NCBI RefSeq assembly: GCF_014696355.1
Contig: NZ_JACJQA010000025.1
Span: 1-64,000, forward strand
From: Pseudanabaena sp. FACHB-1998
GTDB taxonomy: Bacteria > Cyanobacteriota > Cyanobacteriia > Pseudanabaenales > Pseudanabaenaceae
Direction: 5' to 3'
DNA length: 64,000 nt
This document shows, piece by piece, positions 42,477-50,354 of the stretch. A program made the position numbers and the translations under genes. How positions within the stretch are numbered: the stretch's first letter is position 1; each line of letters starts with the position of its first letter. The notes under the pieces are model-generated. The model was not told the origin of the DNA, searched no databases, and worked only from the letters and a program-made list of their open reading frames with translations.

Positions 42477-42981
42477 AGCCAAAGGCGGCAATCCATTTGT
42501 TCTGAATGGCAGTTTCAAGGATGCTTTGAACGATCGCCAACCAAGCAATATTTTCGATTAACAGCAGCGCACTCGGCAAGGCGATCGCGATTAGAGAGGC
42601 AGTGGTGAAATCGGTCAGCGCTGATAAGTCGCGATCAAGAGTCGCAAAACTACGGATACAGGCAAATGCTAAAATCGCGCCTGATTTGAGATGGGAGTTG
42701 CGATCGCGCCGCACAATGTAGCGATAGGTAACCGCAAAGAGAAAGCCAGAGAAACCAATCATTCCCAACTTAATGAATAAAGTCAAAGGCTTGCCAAGCT
42801 CAAAGCTGCCGATTAATTGCACGCTCGTTAAATAGTTTTGCAAAAGATTATGCAAAATGGCGATCGCGAAAAATGAAAGCACACTGGCGATCGCGCCAAG
42901 AAAACCTGCTTTAAAAGATTCAAGGCGATCGGCTAGAGATAGATGATCGGATTCAGGGGAAATAGGATGAGAAGATTGCAC
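42469..42981 (-). CDS. Conserved cyanobacterial membrane protein
   Basis: A 170-residue protein with about four membrane spans (GFLGAIASVLSFFAIAIL; FIKLGMIGFSGFLFAVTYR; SGAILAFACIRSFATL; IAIALPSALLLIENIAWLA). No named domain recognised. The stop and last two codons are within a palindrome. ATG at 42981. Role unknown. Confidence 0.7.
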   Translation of the reverse strand: MQSSHPISPESDHLSLADRLESFKAGFLGAIASVLSFFAIAILHNLLQNYLTSVQLIGSFELGKPLTLFIKLGMIGFSGFLFAVTYRYIVRRDRNSHLKSGAILAFACIRSFATLDRDLSALTDFTTASLIAIALPSALLLIENIAWLAIVQSILETAIQNKWIAAFGSD

Positions 42982-43314
42982 GCTCGTTAACTATATTTTG
43001 GTCTACAGCAATCCTACATGAGTTCATAAACAAATCAATCTCTACCTGAAATATCGCAATGAATTCTCATTTCATGGATTTATCCCAAAGAATAAATTAG
43101 GCGTGCGCGTCAAAGCCGCGCACGCCTAATTATTAACTGATGTTACGTGGAATGAATATCGCCCTCACCCCCCAGCCCCCTCTCCCATTAAGGGAGAGGG
43201 GGAGCAAGACTAATTTCTTGTTCCCCTCTCCCCTTTTGGGAGAGGGGCTAGGGGTGAGGGTCTTGTGAGCTTCCACGTAACATCAGTTATTAAGTGGAAA
43301 GGGAGTAACATCAG
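42982..43314. other. Spacer with two repeats
   Basis: 333 bp. It contains a GC-rich palindrome (AATTAGGCGTGCGCG and complement, about 43095-43131) and a TIR-bounded element (43135-43288). No gene. Confidence 0.7.
43135..43288. mobile_element. 154-bp MITE-like element
   Basis: Perfect 18-bp inverted ends AACTGATGTTACGTGGAA (43135-43152) and its complement (43271-43288). The inside is the C/G-rich CCCTCACCCCCCAGCCCCCT type sequence with internal inverted repeats, found widely in cyanobacterial spacers. TAT/ATTA flank the ends. Confidence 0.7.
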
Positions 43315-44271
43315 CTATAAAAGCAATGTACCTGTTGCATACATTCCCGAAGCTACTTGTTTGTTAATTAGAGAATTCGCTCCAATTAAAGTTTGAGATG
43401 GAATATGAGCATCTTTGCCGAGGGCAGTATACTCACCAATATAACAAGGAGATTCTAAAACTGCTTCCTCAGCGATACTTGCACTCTTCGCCACCCAAAC
43501 TCCTGCTTGCTTCTCTTCTGCGCGATCGCCAAAATCAAAGGGAACTTCCCCCGCCAACACATCAACCTGTGCTTGGAAATATTTTTCAGGAGTTCCCATA
43601 TCCATCCAATAACCATCCCACACAAAGCCCATCATCTTTAAGCCACGTTCCAACACATTTGGGAACACCTTGCGTTCAAAGCTTAAAGGCTCTCCCGTAG
43701 GATAGATATCAAAAATCTTGGGTTCTAAAACATAGGTTCCCGCATTAATCGTATTAATGCCTTGAGTTAGGAACTCTACAGCCTGTTGGGCATTAGGTTT
43801 TTCGCGGAAGGCTTGGACTTGATTTTGGGAATTAATTTCTACCAAGCCAAATGGCGTAATATCTTCGACTCGCGTTAAAGTAAGGGTTGCGTCGGCTTGA
43901 GTGTCTTTATGAAACTTTATTAATGCTTTCAAGTCTAAATTAGTGAGAATATCAGCATTGAATACAATCAATGATTCTCCTGTGAAATATGGCTCGGCAA
44001 GCTTAATTGCTCCTGCGGTATCTAAGGGTGTGGACTCTTCGACATAGCGAATTTTCACCCCAAAGCGATCGCCATCTCCAAAATAGTCGATGACTTGTCG
44101 CGATTGATACTGCACGTTTAGCAAAATGTCGCACACATCAGCTTCCCGACAACGATTAATCATCCATTCCAAAAATGGGCGATCGACTAGAGGTAGCATG
44201 GGCTTAGGACAGCCATAGGTCAAGGGTCTGAGACGTGTTCCTTTGCCACCAGCAATAATTACAGCTTGCAT
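43315..44271 (-). CDS. NDP-sugar pyrophosphorylase (mannose/glucose-1-phosphate nucleotidyltransferase)
   Basis: A 318-residue nucleotidyltransferase that makes nucleotide sugars for polysaccharides. It begins MQAVIIAGGKGTRLRPLTYG with the GGKGTRL motif and KPMLPL, and has VFNADILTNLDL and AGTYVLEPKIFD. The frame is open to 44310, but ATG at 44271 fits the family start exactly. It is divergent from the LCP gene with 48 bp between the starts, so they share a promoter region. Confidence 0.9.
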   Translation of the reverse strand: MQAVIIAGGKGTRLRPLTYGCPKPMLPLVDRPFLEWMINRCREADVCDILLNVQYQSRQVIDYFGDGDRFGVKIRYVEESTPLDTAGAIKLAEPYFTGESLIVFNADILTNLDLKALIKFHKDTQADATLTLTRVEDITPFGLVEINSQNQVQAFREKPNAQQAVEFLTQGINTINAGTYVLEPKIFDIYPTGEPLSFERKVFPNVLERGLKMMGFVWDGYWMDMGTPEKYFQAQVDVLAGEVPFDFGDRAEEKQAGVWVAKSASIAEEAVLESPCYIGEYTALGKDAHIPSQTLIGANSLINKQVASGMYATGTLLL

Positions 44272-44319
44272 AGAGTTGTTGACTTGCGGTATATGTTGTT
44301 TGTTGAGCATTATAGAAGT

Positions 44320-45417
44320 ATGGAGTGGTGTGTGACCAATAGACCGATTACCGCATCCAAAGTTCGGTCAGCCGATTCTCCTAATCATGCTGATTTGCCT
44401 CCCAATTTCCCAGCAGAACAAATGCAAGTCGAAGTGGCACAGACTATCTCCAAAATCAAGCGGCTTCCCTTTGCCAAAATTGGGTTTACGTTATCTTTAA
44501 TAGCTTCAGTTGGCGCTGGTGTATTTTTGGGGCGAATTGTCCCAATTAATGCCTTAGACTGGAGCGGACTCTTAACTGGTCGTAAGCCCGAAGAAGTCTT
44601 AATGGAAGGCTTAGGGCGAAAGTTAGAAAAACCTTACCAAATTTTGGTGATGGGTGTGGATCGCGTCCTCGATGCACCTGTTGGATCGCCAGAAGCTTTC
44701 AATGGGCGCAGTGACAGTATGTTATTAGTTCGCTTTGATCCCAGCGATCGCTCGGTGAATATTTTGTCTATTCCGCGCGATACCCAAGTGCCAATACCTA
44801 ACTATGGTGTAACGAAGATTAATGCGGCTAACGTTTATGGTGGCGCTGAGCTAGCAAAAACTACCGTTTCCGAAAAGCTCAATGGTGTGGAAATCGATCG
44901 CTATGTGCGTCTAGATACATCGGGATTATCAGCCTTGGTTGATGCAGTAGGGGGTGTTGAGGTGAATGTGCCTAAGCGCATGAAATATGTAGACAAAACC
45001 CAAAAGCTCAATATTAATCTTTATCCCGGTCTACAAACCCTCAATGGTGAACAGGCTGAGGGCTTTGCCAGATTTCGCTACGATGAAGAAGGAGACATTG
45101 GGCGGATTAAGCGGCAGCAGGTGGTTTTAAAAGCTCTCAAAGCTAAACTTGCTCATCCTTCAAGTATTTTGCATTTGCCTGATCTCATTAACGTCATGCA
45201 AAAACATGTGGACTCTAATCTGAGTTTTGACGAAATTATGGCGATCGTCACCTTTAGCCTTTCGTTGAAGCCTGAGCAGATCCAATCCACTAGCTTGAAG
45301 GGTAGACCGAGCGAACCAAATGAATTTCGCTTTAGCTATTGGATCGCTAGTCCCGACGATGTGGATCGCTCAATTACAGGAATATTTAAAACTAAGCTGA
45401 GTCCTAATCCGCAGTAG
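44320..45417 (+). CDS. LytR-CpsA-Psr (LCP) family protein
   Basis: A 365-residue membrane-anchored protein with a single N-terminal span (AKIGFTLSLIASVGAGVFLG) and an extracytoplasmic LCP domain (LVMGVDRVLDAPVG, GRSDSMLLVRFDP, SIPRDTQVPIP, FARFRYDEEGDIGRIKRQQ). LCP enzymes attach glycopolymers to peptidoglycan or serve polysaccharide assembly. The frame is open to 44266, but the ATG at 44320 avoids overlap with the divergent gene. Together with the NDP-sugar enzyme it suggests a surface-polysaccharide function. Confidence 0.87.
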   Translation: MEWCVTNRPITASKVRSADSPNHADLPPNFPAEQMQVEVAQTISKIKRLPFAKIGFTLSLIASVGAGVFLGRIVPINALDWSGLLTGRKPEEVLMEGLGRKLEKPYQILVMGVDRVLDAPVGSPEAFNGRSDSMLLVRFDPSDRSVNILSIPRDTQVPIPNYGVTKINAANVYGGAELAKTTVSEKLNGVEIDRYVRLDTSGLSALVDAVGGVEVNVPKRMKYVDKTQKLNINLYPGLQTLNGEQAEGFARFRYDEEGDIGRIKRQQVVLKALKAKLAHPSSILHLPDLINVMQKHVDSNLSFDEIMAIVTFSLSLKPEQIQSTSLKGRPSEPNEFRFSYWIASPDDVDRSITGIFKTKLSPNPQ

Positions 45418-45419
45418 AC

Positions 45420-45456
45420 AAAAAATAGAGTAATGCAAAGCATTACTCTATTTTTT
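45420..45456 (+). terminator. Terminator after the LCP gene
   Basis: AAAAATAGAGTAATGC / GCATTACTCTATTTTT arms around AAA, 3 bp after the stop. Confidence 0.88.
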
Positions 45457-45470
45457 CTTTTTTATTTGGA

Positions 45471-45544
45471 CGGGCCAGGAGGGATTCGAACCCCCGACAC
45501 CGTGGTCCGTAGCCACGTGCTCTAGTCCACTGAGCTACAAGCCC
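45471..45544 (-). tRNA. trnR-ACG: tRNA-Arg (ACG)
   Basis: 74 nt on the minus strand: GGGCTTGTAGCTCAGTGG at the 5-prime end, anticodon loop CTACGGA (ACG), T-loop TTCGAAT. Acceptor pairing has a U6-U67 mismatch, otherwise 6 pairs including one G-U. Discriminator G; CCA not encoded. Confidence 0.93.
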
Positions 45545-45604
45545 TTAACTCGCGAATCTAATAATAACATAGTTTGCAATATTGACAAGCGAAAAAATAA
45601 TTTT

Positions 45605-45809
45605 TTCTATCAACGATTTCTTAAAACCCAGATAAATTTTGAAAAAGCTTGCTTTGCAAGCTTTTTCAAAATTTATAGCAAATCAAGAGTTAGCCAGTAC
45701 AAATCAAAACCCAAAAAGCGAGTTGCGGCGCGAAGCGCCGCAACTCGCTTTTTGGGTTTTATACCCAATGAAGAAATGGCGTAGCCATTTCTTCATTGGG
45801 TATTAGCTT
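45605..45809. repeat. Three adjacent palindromes between tRNA-Arg and the LapA-like gene
   Basis: TAAATTTTGAAAAAGCTTGC palindrome (about 45631-45673), a TAGCAAATCAAGAGTTAGCC end of the MITE-like element followed by its GCGAAGC-tipped palindrome (45706-45760), and an ATACCC-bounded hairpin (45761-45804, arms AATGAAGAAATGGC). They look like successive insertions. Confidence 0.7.
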
Positions 45810-46412
45810 TTAGTTCATCCAACTCCCGTTAATAAATTTTGCCTCTAGGGGAGGGCGATCGCGTTTGTCGCGATTGGGTTTAGCGGACTTAAGATTTTTG
45901 CGATCGCCATAGGGAACAGTATCAGGATCATTGTCTTCTTCTTCCTCGTCATCCGTCTCCTCATCTTCGTAAAACTCATCCTCGTCTTCATACTCTTCGT
46001 CCTCATAATCATCTTCCACAAAATCCTGCACCTTTTCTTTTTGGGGAGAATTAATTGAAGGATTGCTTGCCTTAACCTGTTCCTTGGGGTCATTTTTGGA
46101 ATAGCCACTCACTGCCAAGGCTCGACGGATCGCCGTATTTTGTCGCCAATTAGCGATCGCGTTAAATATTAAAGCCAATAATCCTCCACCAACCAAGGCA
46201 ACCAACATCGCCACGCTTAAAGGAATTGGCAAAATCTTTTGACCAAAAAAGATAATTTGCACCGTAGGCTGAAGATTTTGGACAAAGATCGCTGCTAGCA
46301 AGGTAATTACCATTGCGAGAATGATTAATTGCCAAAGGGGAAGGGAGCTAGAAGGTTTTTTATTGGCGGAATTGGTAGATTGGGATTTATTTTCAAAAGG
46401 CGATCGCGTCAT
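45810..46412 (-). CDS. LapA-domain-like membrane protein with acidic tail
   Basis: A 200-residue protein with two spans (PLWQLIILAMVITLLAAIFV and LSVAMLVALVGGGLLALIFN) and the intervening NLQPTVQIIFFGQ, the pattern of LapA/DUF1049. The C-terminus is strongly acidic (EDDYEDEEYEDEDEF and a further acidic block), then basic (PNRDKRDRPPLEAK). The ATG at 46412 has a GGAG at 9 bases; it overlaps the ubiX stop region, so translational coupling is likely. Role in E. coli LapA is outer-membrane assembly control; here unknown. Confidence 0.75.
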   Translation of the reverse strand: MTRSPFENKSQSTNSANKKPSSSLPLWQLIILAMVITLLAAIFVQNLQPTVQIIFFGQKILPIPLSVAMLVALVGGGLLALIFNAIANWRQNTAIRRALAVSGYSKNDPKEQVKASNPSINSPQKEKVQDFVEDDYEDEEYEDEDEFYEDEETDDEEEEDNDPDTVPYGDRKNLKSAKPNRDKRDRPPLEAKFINGSWMN

Positions 46413-46416
46413 CGGT

Positions 46417-47055
46417 CTATTCTCCATCAGCAAGATTTGTTGTTCTTCTTCCCTGCCAACGTTGGATCAGTTCGGAATCAATATCTAATTGGTCAAGCGC
46501 TCTCGCAATCACAAAATCCACCAAATCTTCAATAGTCTGAGGATGGTGATACCAAGCGGGAATTGCGGGGACAATTCGCGCTCCCGCTTCCGCTAAAGTG
46601 GTGAGATTGCGAAGATGAATCAAGCTTAAGGGAGTTTCACGCGGCACAATCACCAAGCGCTGACCTTCCTTAAGATGCACATCGGCAGCCCGTTCTAGTA
46701 GATCGGAACTCAGGCCATGAGCAATTTTGGCAACCGTTGCCATGCTGCAAGGAATCACCAACATTCCCAAAGTCCGAAAGGAACCACTGGCGATCGTTGC
46801 GCCCACGTCCGCCCATTGATGGCATATCAGCTTTCCCGTTTGGCTTTCGGACTGGTCGCGCCAAAACTGTTCCTGCGATCGCAGGTTACTCGGCATAGCA
46901 ATATTGTTTTCCGATTGCCATACCATCATCGCCGCCTTAGAAGCCACCAAATCGACATTGTAGTTATTGTTGAGCAAAAATTTAAGCGATCGCACAGCAT
47001 AAATCATGCCTGATGCTCCAGATACTCCCAATACGATAGCTCGTTGTTTTTGCAT
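46417..47055 (-). CDS. ubiX: Flavin prenyltransferase UbiX
   Basis: A 212-residue flavoprotein that prenylates FMN to make the cofactor of UbiD-type decarboxylases. It has the motif VLGVSGASGMIYAVRSL, the phosphate site RLVIVPRETPLSLIHLRN and VPAIPAWYHHPQTIEDLVDF. The 212-residue length is typical. No ubiD gene is next to it. ATG at 47055. Confidence 0.93.
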   Translation of the reverse strand: MQKQRAIVLGVSGASGMIYAVRSLKFLLNNNYNVDLVASKAAMMVWQSENNIAMPSNLRSQEQFWRDQSESQTGKLICHQWADVGATIASGSFRTLGMLVIPCSMATVAKIAHGLSSDLLERAADVHLKEGQRLVIVPRETPLSLIHLRNLTTLAEAGARIVPAIPAWYHHPQTIEDLVDFVIARALDQLDIDSELIQRWQGRRTTNLADGE

Positions 47056-47195
47056 TCAATCTTTATAAATTAAGCATTTAATCATCACAGATTCCATCAT
47101 ATAAGTAGCGGGACGCAATTAGAGCGCTCTGCGCCCAAACCTAAACCCCAAAAATTTTTTATGGTTAATTTTGCTGTAGGTAAAATGAAAACCGC

Positions 47196-47201
47196 TATAA
47201 T
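47196..47201 (+). promoter_or_regulatory. -10 box of the kinase gene
   Basis: TATAAT at 47196-47201, 22 bases before the ATG at 47224; the GGGAGG ribosome binding site follows. No clear -35 box is visible. Confidence 0.5.
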
Positions 47202-47223
47202 TATTACTCTTGGGAGGTAAATT

Positions 47224-48921
47224 ATGTTAGTAGGCAGAACATTAAGGAATCGCTACAAAATCATCCAAGTTCTAGGAAGTGGGGGATTTGGAGATACCTA
47301 CTTGGCTCAAGATACAGATTTACCTAGCCATCCTCCCTGTGTGGTCAAGCAACTTAAACCGAAAGATAAGAGTCCGAATGTTTTGCCGATCGCCAAAAGC
47401 CTATTTGAACGCGAAGCTGAATATCTCTACAAATTAGGAAGCGCCCACCCTCAGATTCCCAAATTATTCGCGCACTTTGAAGAAAGTGGCGAATTCTATT
47501 TAGTAGAAGAATTTGTGGACGGGCATAGCTTAGCTGAAGAAATTCCTATCGGTCACTGCCTTTCTGAAAACGCCACCATCAATCTTTTATTAGAAATCCT
47601 CGAAGTTCTCGCCTTTGTTCACCAAAATAACGTCATTCATCGTGATATCAAATTAGGCAATTTGATGCGCCGCCGCCATGATGGCAAGATTGTTCTCATC
47701 GACTTCGGAGCCGTCAAAGATATCAGTACCCTAGGAACCGATCCCCAAGGCAATACTAACGTCACGGTCAGCATTGGTTCTCCTGGTTATATGCCGAGCG
47801 AGCAAGCAAGGGGAAAACCACGCTTAAGCAGTGATGTCTATGCAGTGGGAATGATTGGTATCCAAGCCCTGACGGGCATCGCTCCTGATAGCTTGCAAGA
47901 GGATGCAACTACGGGGGAAATTATCTGGCGCGATCGCGCACAGGTGAGTGCCGCCTTTGCCGATATCTTACAAAATATGGTGTTTTACCACTTCAATCAG
48001 CGCTATAAATCAGCAAACGAAGCTTTCCATGCGCTGCAATCTCTCGCTACTACTAATGTTAATCTAGGCACTATTCCTACAGTAAATATTGCTCCTACGG
48101 AAGCGATTAGCTATCCATCTCTAGGCGGCGACCTAAGCGCAGGAATCGCTCCTACCGTCATCACCAATTCTCAAAATAATACCCCTATCACACCTACCCC
48201 TGCGAATACTAGCCCCGCAAATACGACACCCCAAACTCCCGCCACTATTCCTCATCCCACAATTTCCGCCCCACCTGCTGCACCGAACCTGCGTCCCGTA
48301 TTATGGATTGCTTTAATTGGCTTTACTTCCATTACGGCAGCGATCGCCACAGCGATGATTTTACCTAACTTCTTAAATAATCGACAAGATAAAAGTTCGA
48401 GTAATATCTCTAATACTGCCAAACCAGAATCCTCAAATAGCGACACTCCTGAACCAACTCCTATTGCTGAAAGTCCAACCCCTCAAGATCCCCCCAGTCC
48501 TGAACCTTCTAAGGAGATCGCCACCTTACCTCCCACTGCTTCACCTACACCCACCGCTATTCCTACGCCTACAGCAATTCCCACAACTCCCCCCGTCAGC
48601 GGCAATCCTAGCTTTGGGGCGATCGCTCGTTCTCCCTCCACTCAATCTAAAGGCTATTCATGGAATTATTCAACTCGCAAAGCCGCAGAAACAAGAGCCT
48701 TAAGTGAATGCGAAAACTCTGGCAATGCCGAAGATTGCCAAGTTCTCATCTGGGCAAATAATGCTTGTATGTCTATTGCCGAAGGTTCCAATGGAGCCGC
48801 AGGTTCAGGCTGGTCAACCGATATGGCGGCGGCTGAAAACATGGCAAAACAGGTCTGTCGTCAATATCAAGGAATTGACTGTGAAATTAGTCGCACAATT
48901 TGCTTACCTTTCCGTCAATAA
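47224..48921 (+). CDS. Ser/Thr protein kinase with transmembrane span and DUF4189 sensor-like domain
   Basis: A 565-residue Hanks-type kinase. Residues 1-280 form the catalytic domain: Gly-loop GSGGFGDTYL (18-27), Lys in CVVKQLKP, HRDIKLGNLM and DFGAVKD with activation segment and APE-like MPSEQARG. A Pro/Thr-rich linker leads to one span (VLWIALIGFTSITAAIATAM), a further Pro-rich segment, and DUF4189 at the C-terminus (SFGAIARSPSTQSKGYSWNY, NAEDCQVLIWANNACMSIAE) with conserved cysteines. The last part should face the periplasm. The next gene, 18 bp later, is an FHA-PrsW protein, so the two probably work together. Confidence 0.92.
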   Translation: MLVGRTLRNRYKIIQVLGSGGFGDTYLAQDTDLPSHPPCVVKQLKPKDKSPNVLPIAKSLFEREAEYLYKLGSAHPQIPKLFAHFEESGEFYLVEEFVDGHSLAEEIPIGHCLSENATINLLLEILEVLAFVHQNNVIHRDIKLGNLMRRRHDGKIVLIDFGAVKDISTLGTDPQGNTNVTVSIGSPGYMPSEQARGKPRLSSDVYAVGMIGIQALTGIAPDSLQEDATTGEIIWRDRAQVSAAFADILQNMVFYHFNQRYKSANEAFHALQSLATTNVNLGTIPTVNIAPTEAISYPSLGGDLSAGIAPTVITNSQNNTPITPTPANTSPANTTPQTPATIPHPTISAPPAAPNLRPVLWIALIGFTSITAAIATAMILPNFLNNRQDKSSSNISNTAKPESSNSDTPEPTPIAESPTPQDPPSPEPSKEIATLPPTASPTPTAIPTPTAIPTTPPVSGNPSFGAIARSPSTQSKGYSWNYSTRKAAETRALSECENSGNAEDCQVLIWANNACMSIAEGSNGAAGSGWSTDMAAAENMAKQVCRQYQGIDCEISRTICLPFRQ

Positions 48922-48939
48922 TCCTTCAAAATATGCCCT

Positions 48940-50274
48940 ATGTACGATCGCCTTATCCAGACAGCTTTTCTTAAACAAATTTTTCCCGATTCTCCAAACA
49001 ATTACGAAGCCGAAATCGTGGCAACCTTGGGTGATCGCTCGATTACTTTAGGGCGCGATCCTAGTTGTGAAGTAGCGATCAACATTAATAGCTATGGTGC
49101 TGTATCCCGCCGCCATGCCGAAATTCGTCCGATCTTTGCAAATACGAAAGGACATAAATTGATCAAGCAAACCTTGAAAGGGTGGGAAATTTGTGATCTC
49201 GACAGCGCTAATGGCACTTTGCTCAATGGTCAAATGCTCTCTGGTTGCCATCCCCTGAAGCATGGCGATCGCATTCGCCTTAGTCCCAATGGACCACTTT
49301 TTGTCTTTGAGCTAGCCGCCAGTCCTAAAACCAATCTAGAAAATAACCTAGAAACTGATTACAATCTCCGACCGCGATCGCAAATCACCAGCATCACCTT
49401 CACCAAGTTATTACCCATTTTCTCCACAGGGAGTGAGATATGGAAACAAGCCTATCTTCTCCCCGGAGTCGCCACCGTGGGTTTTGTGGTGATGATGTTC
49501 GCTTTTTTAGGACAGCCGCAACTCTTCAATTTGACTATCTCTCTCTATATCAGCCTTGCCGCCTATTACTTTGTCTATCAGCTTTGCGGCAAAACTAAAC
49601 CTTGGTGGATTATTTTAGGGGCAGCGCTGTTCACTGTCGCCATCCTTCGCAGTCCCATTTTAAATATTTTTCTCTGGTTCTTTTACAAGGTCTTACCGGG
49701 AACAGCCCCCACGGGACAGGTAAACTTTATCAGCGTTTTGATCGCCATGTTTTTTGGGGCGGGCTTAATGGAAGAATTGCTCAAGGCTCTGCCCGTATTT
49801 ACGCTCTGGTTCATCGGTTTGCGCTTGGGAAAGAAATGGCGATCGCATGTGGGCATTAGTGAACCTCTAGATGGCATCTTAATTGGGGCTGCCTCTGCGA
49901 TCGGGTTTACTTTGACAGAAACTTTGGGATTATATGTACCAAGCATTGTCCAAAGTGTAGCCAGTCAAGCAGGAAGCCCTGAAATTGCGGAACTCACAGG
50001 ATTGCAATTATTAATTCCTCGCGTCCTCGGCTCCGTTGCAGGACACATGGCTTATAGTGGCTACTTTGGCTATTTCATCGGGCTAAGTATTCTCAAGCCT
50101 TCCCTCCGTTGGCAAATTTTGGTCATTGGTTACCTGAGTTCTGCTTTGCTCCATGCCCTCTGGAATACCAGTGCCTTAGTCAGCTATGGCTTACTAGCCT
50201 TAGTGGGTGGACTTTCCTACGTCTTCCTAGTAGCCGCCATTCTCAAAGCCCGTAGTTTCTCATTAAGACAATAA
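48940..50274 (+). CDS. FHA-domain PrsW-family intramembrane protease
   Basis: A 444-residue protein. Residues 25-125 are an FHA domain (SITLGRDPSCEVAININSYG, VSRRHAEI, DSANGTLLNG) that binds phosphothreonine. The rest is a polytopic PrsW-type protease: FFGAGLMEELLKALPVF gives the glutamate pair, GFTLTETLGLY the second motif and RVLGSVAGHMAYSG plus LLHALWN the histidines. It follows the kinase at 18 bp. A plausible reading is that kinase signalling controls the protease through the FHA domain. The stop lies in a palindrome. Confidence 0.88.
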   Translation: MYDRLIQTAFLKQIFPDSPNNYEAEIVATLGDRSITLGRDPSCEVAININSYGAVSRRHAEIRPIFANTKGHKLIKQTLKGWEICDLDSANGTLLNGQMLSGCHPLKHGDRIRLSPNGPLFVFELAASPKTNLENNLETDYNLRPRSQITSITFTKLLPIFSTGSEIWKQAYLLPGVATVGFVVMMFAFLGQPQLFNLTISLYISLAAYYFVYQLCGKTKPWWIILGAALFTVAILRSPILNIFLWFFYKVLPGTAPTGQVNFISVLIAMFFGAGLMEELLKALPVFTLWFIGLRLGKKWRSHVGISEPLDGILIGAASAIGFTLTETLGLYVPSIVQSVASQAGSPEIAELTGLQLLIPRVLGSVAGHMAYSGYFGYFIGLSILKPSLRWQILVIGYLSSALLHALWNTSALVSYGLLALVGGLSYVFLVAAILKARSFSLRQ

Positions 50275-50331
50275 AGCCAAGATATTTTTGAAAGTGTTGC
50301 TTCGCAACACTTTCAAAAATATCTTGGCTTT
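50273..50331 (+). terminator. Palindrome overlapping the FHA-PrsW stop
   Basis: AAAGCCAAGATATTTTTGAA arm, GTTGCTTCGCAAC tip and complement, followed by TTTT. The final TAA (50272-50274) touches the left arm. Confidence 0.85.
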
Positions 50332-50354
50332 TTTAGCCCAAATCGCTGTATATC

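Noticed and set aside
43135-43290. Possible small RNA gene in the C-rich repeat
   Set aside because: The structure is fully explained by its inverted ends and internal inverted repeats; no promoter or terminator seen.
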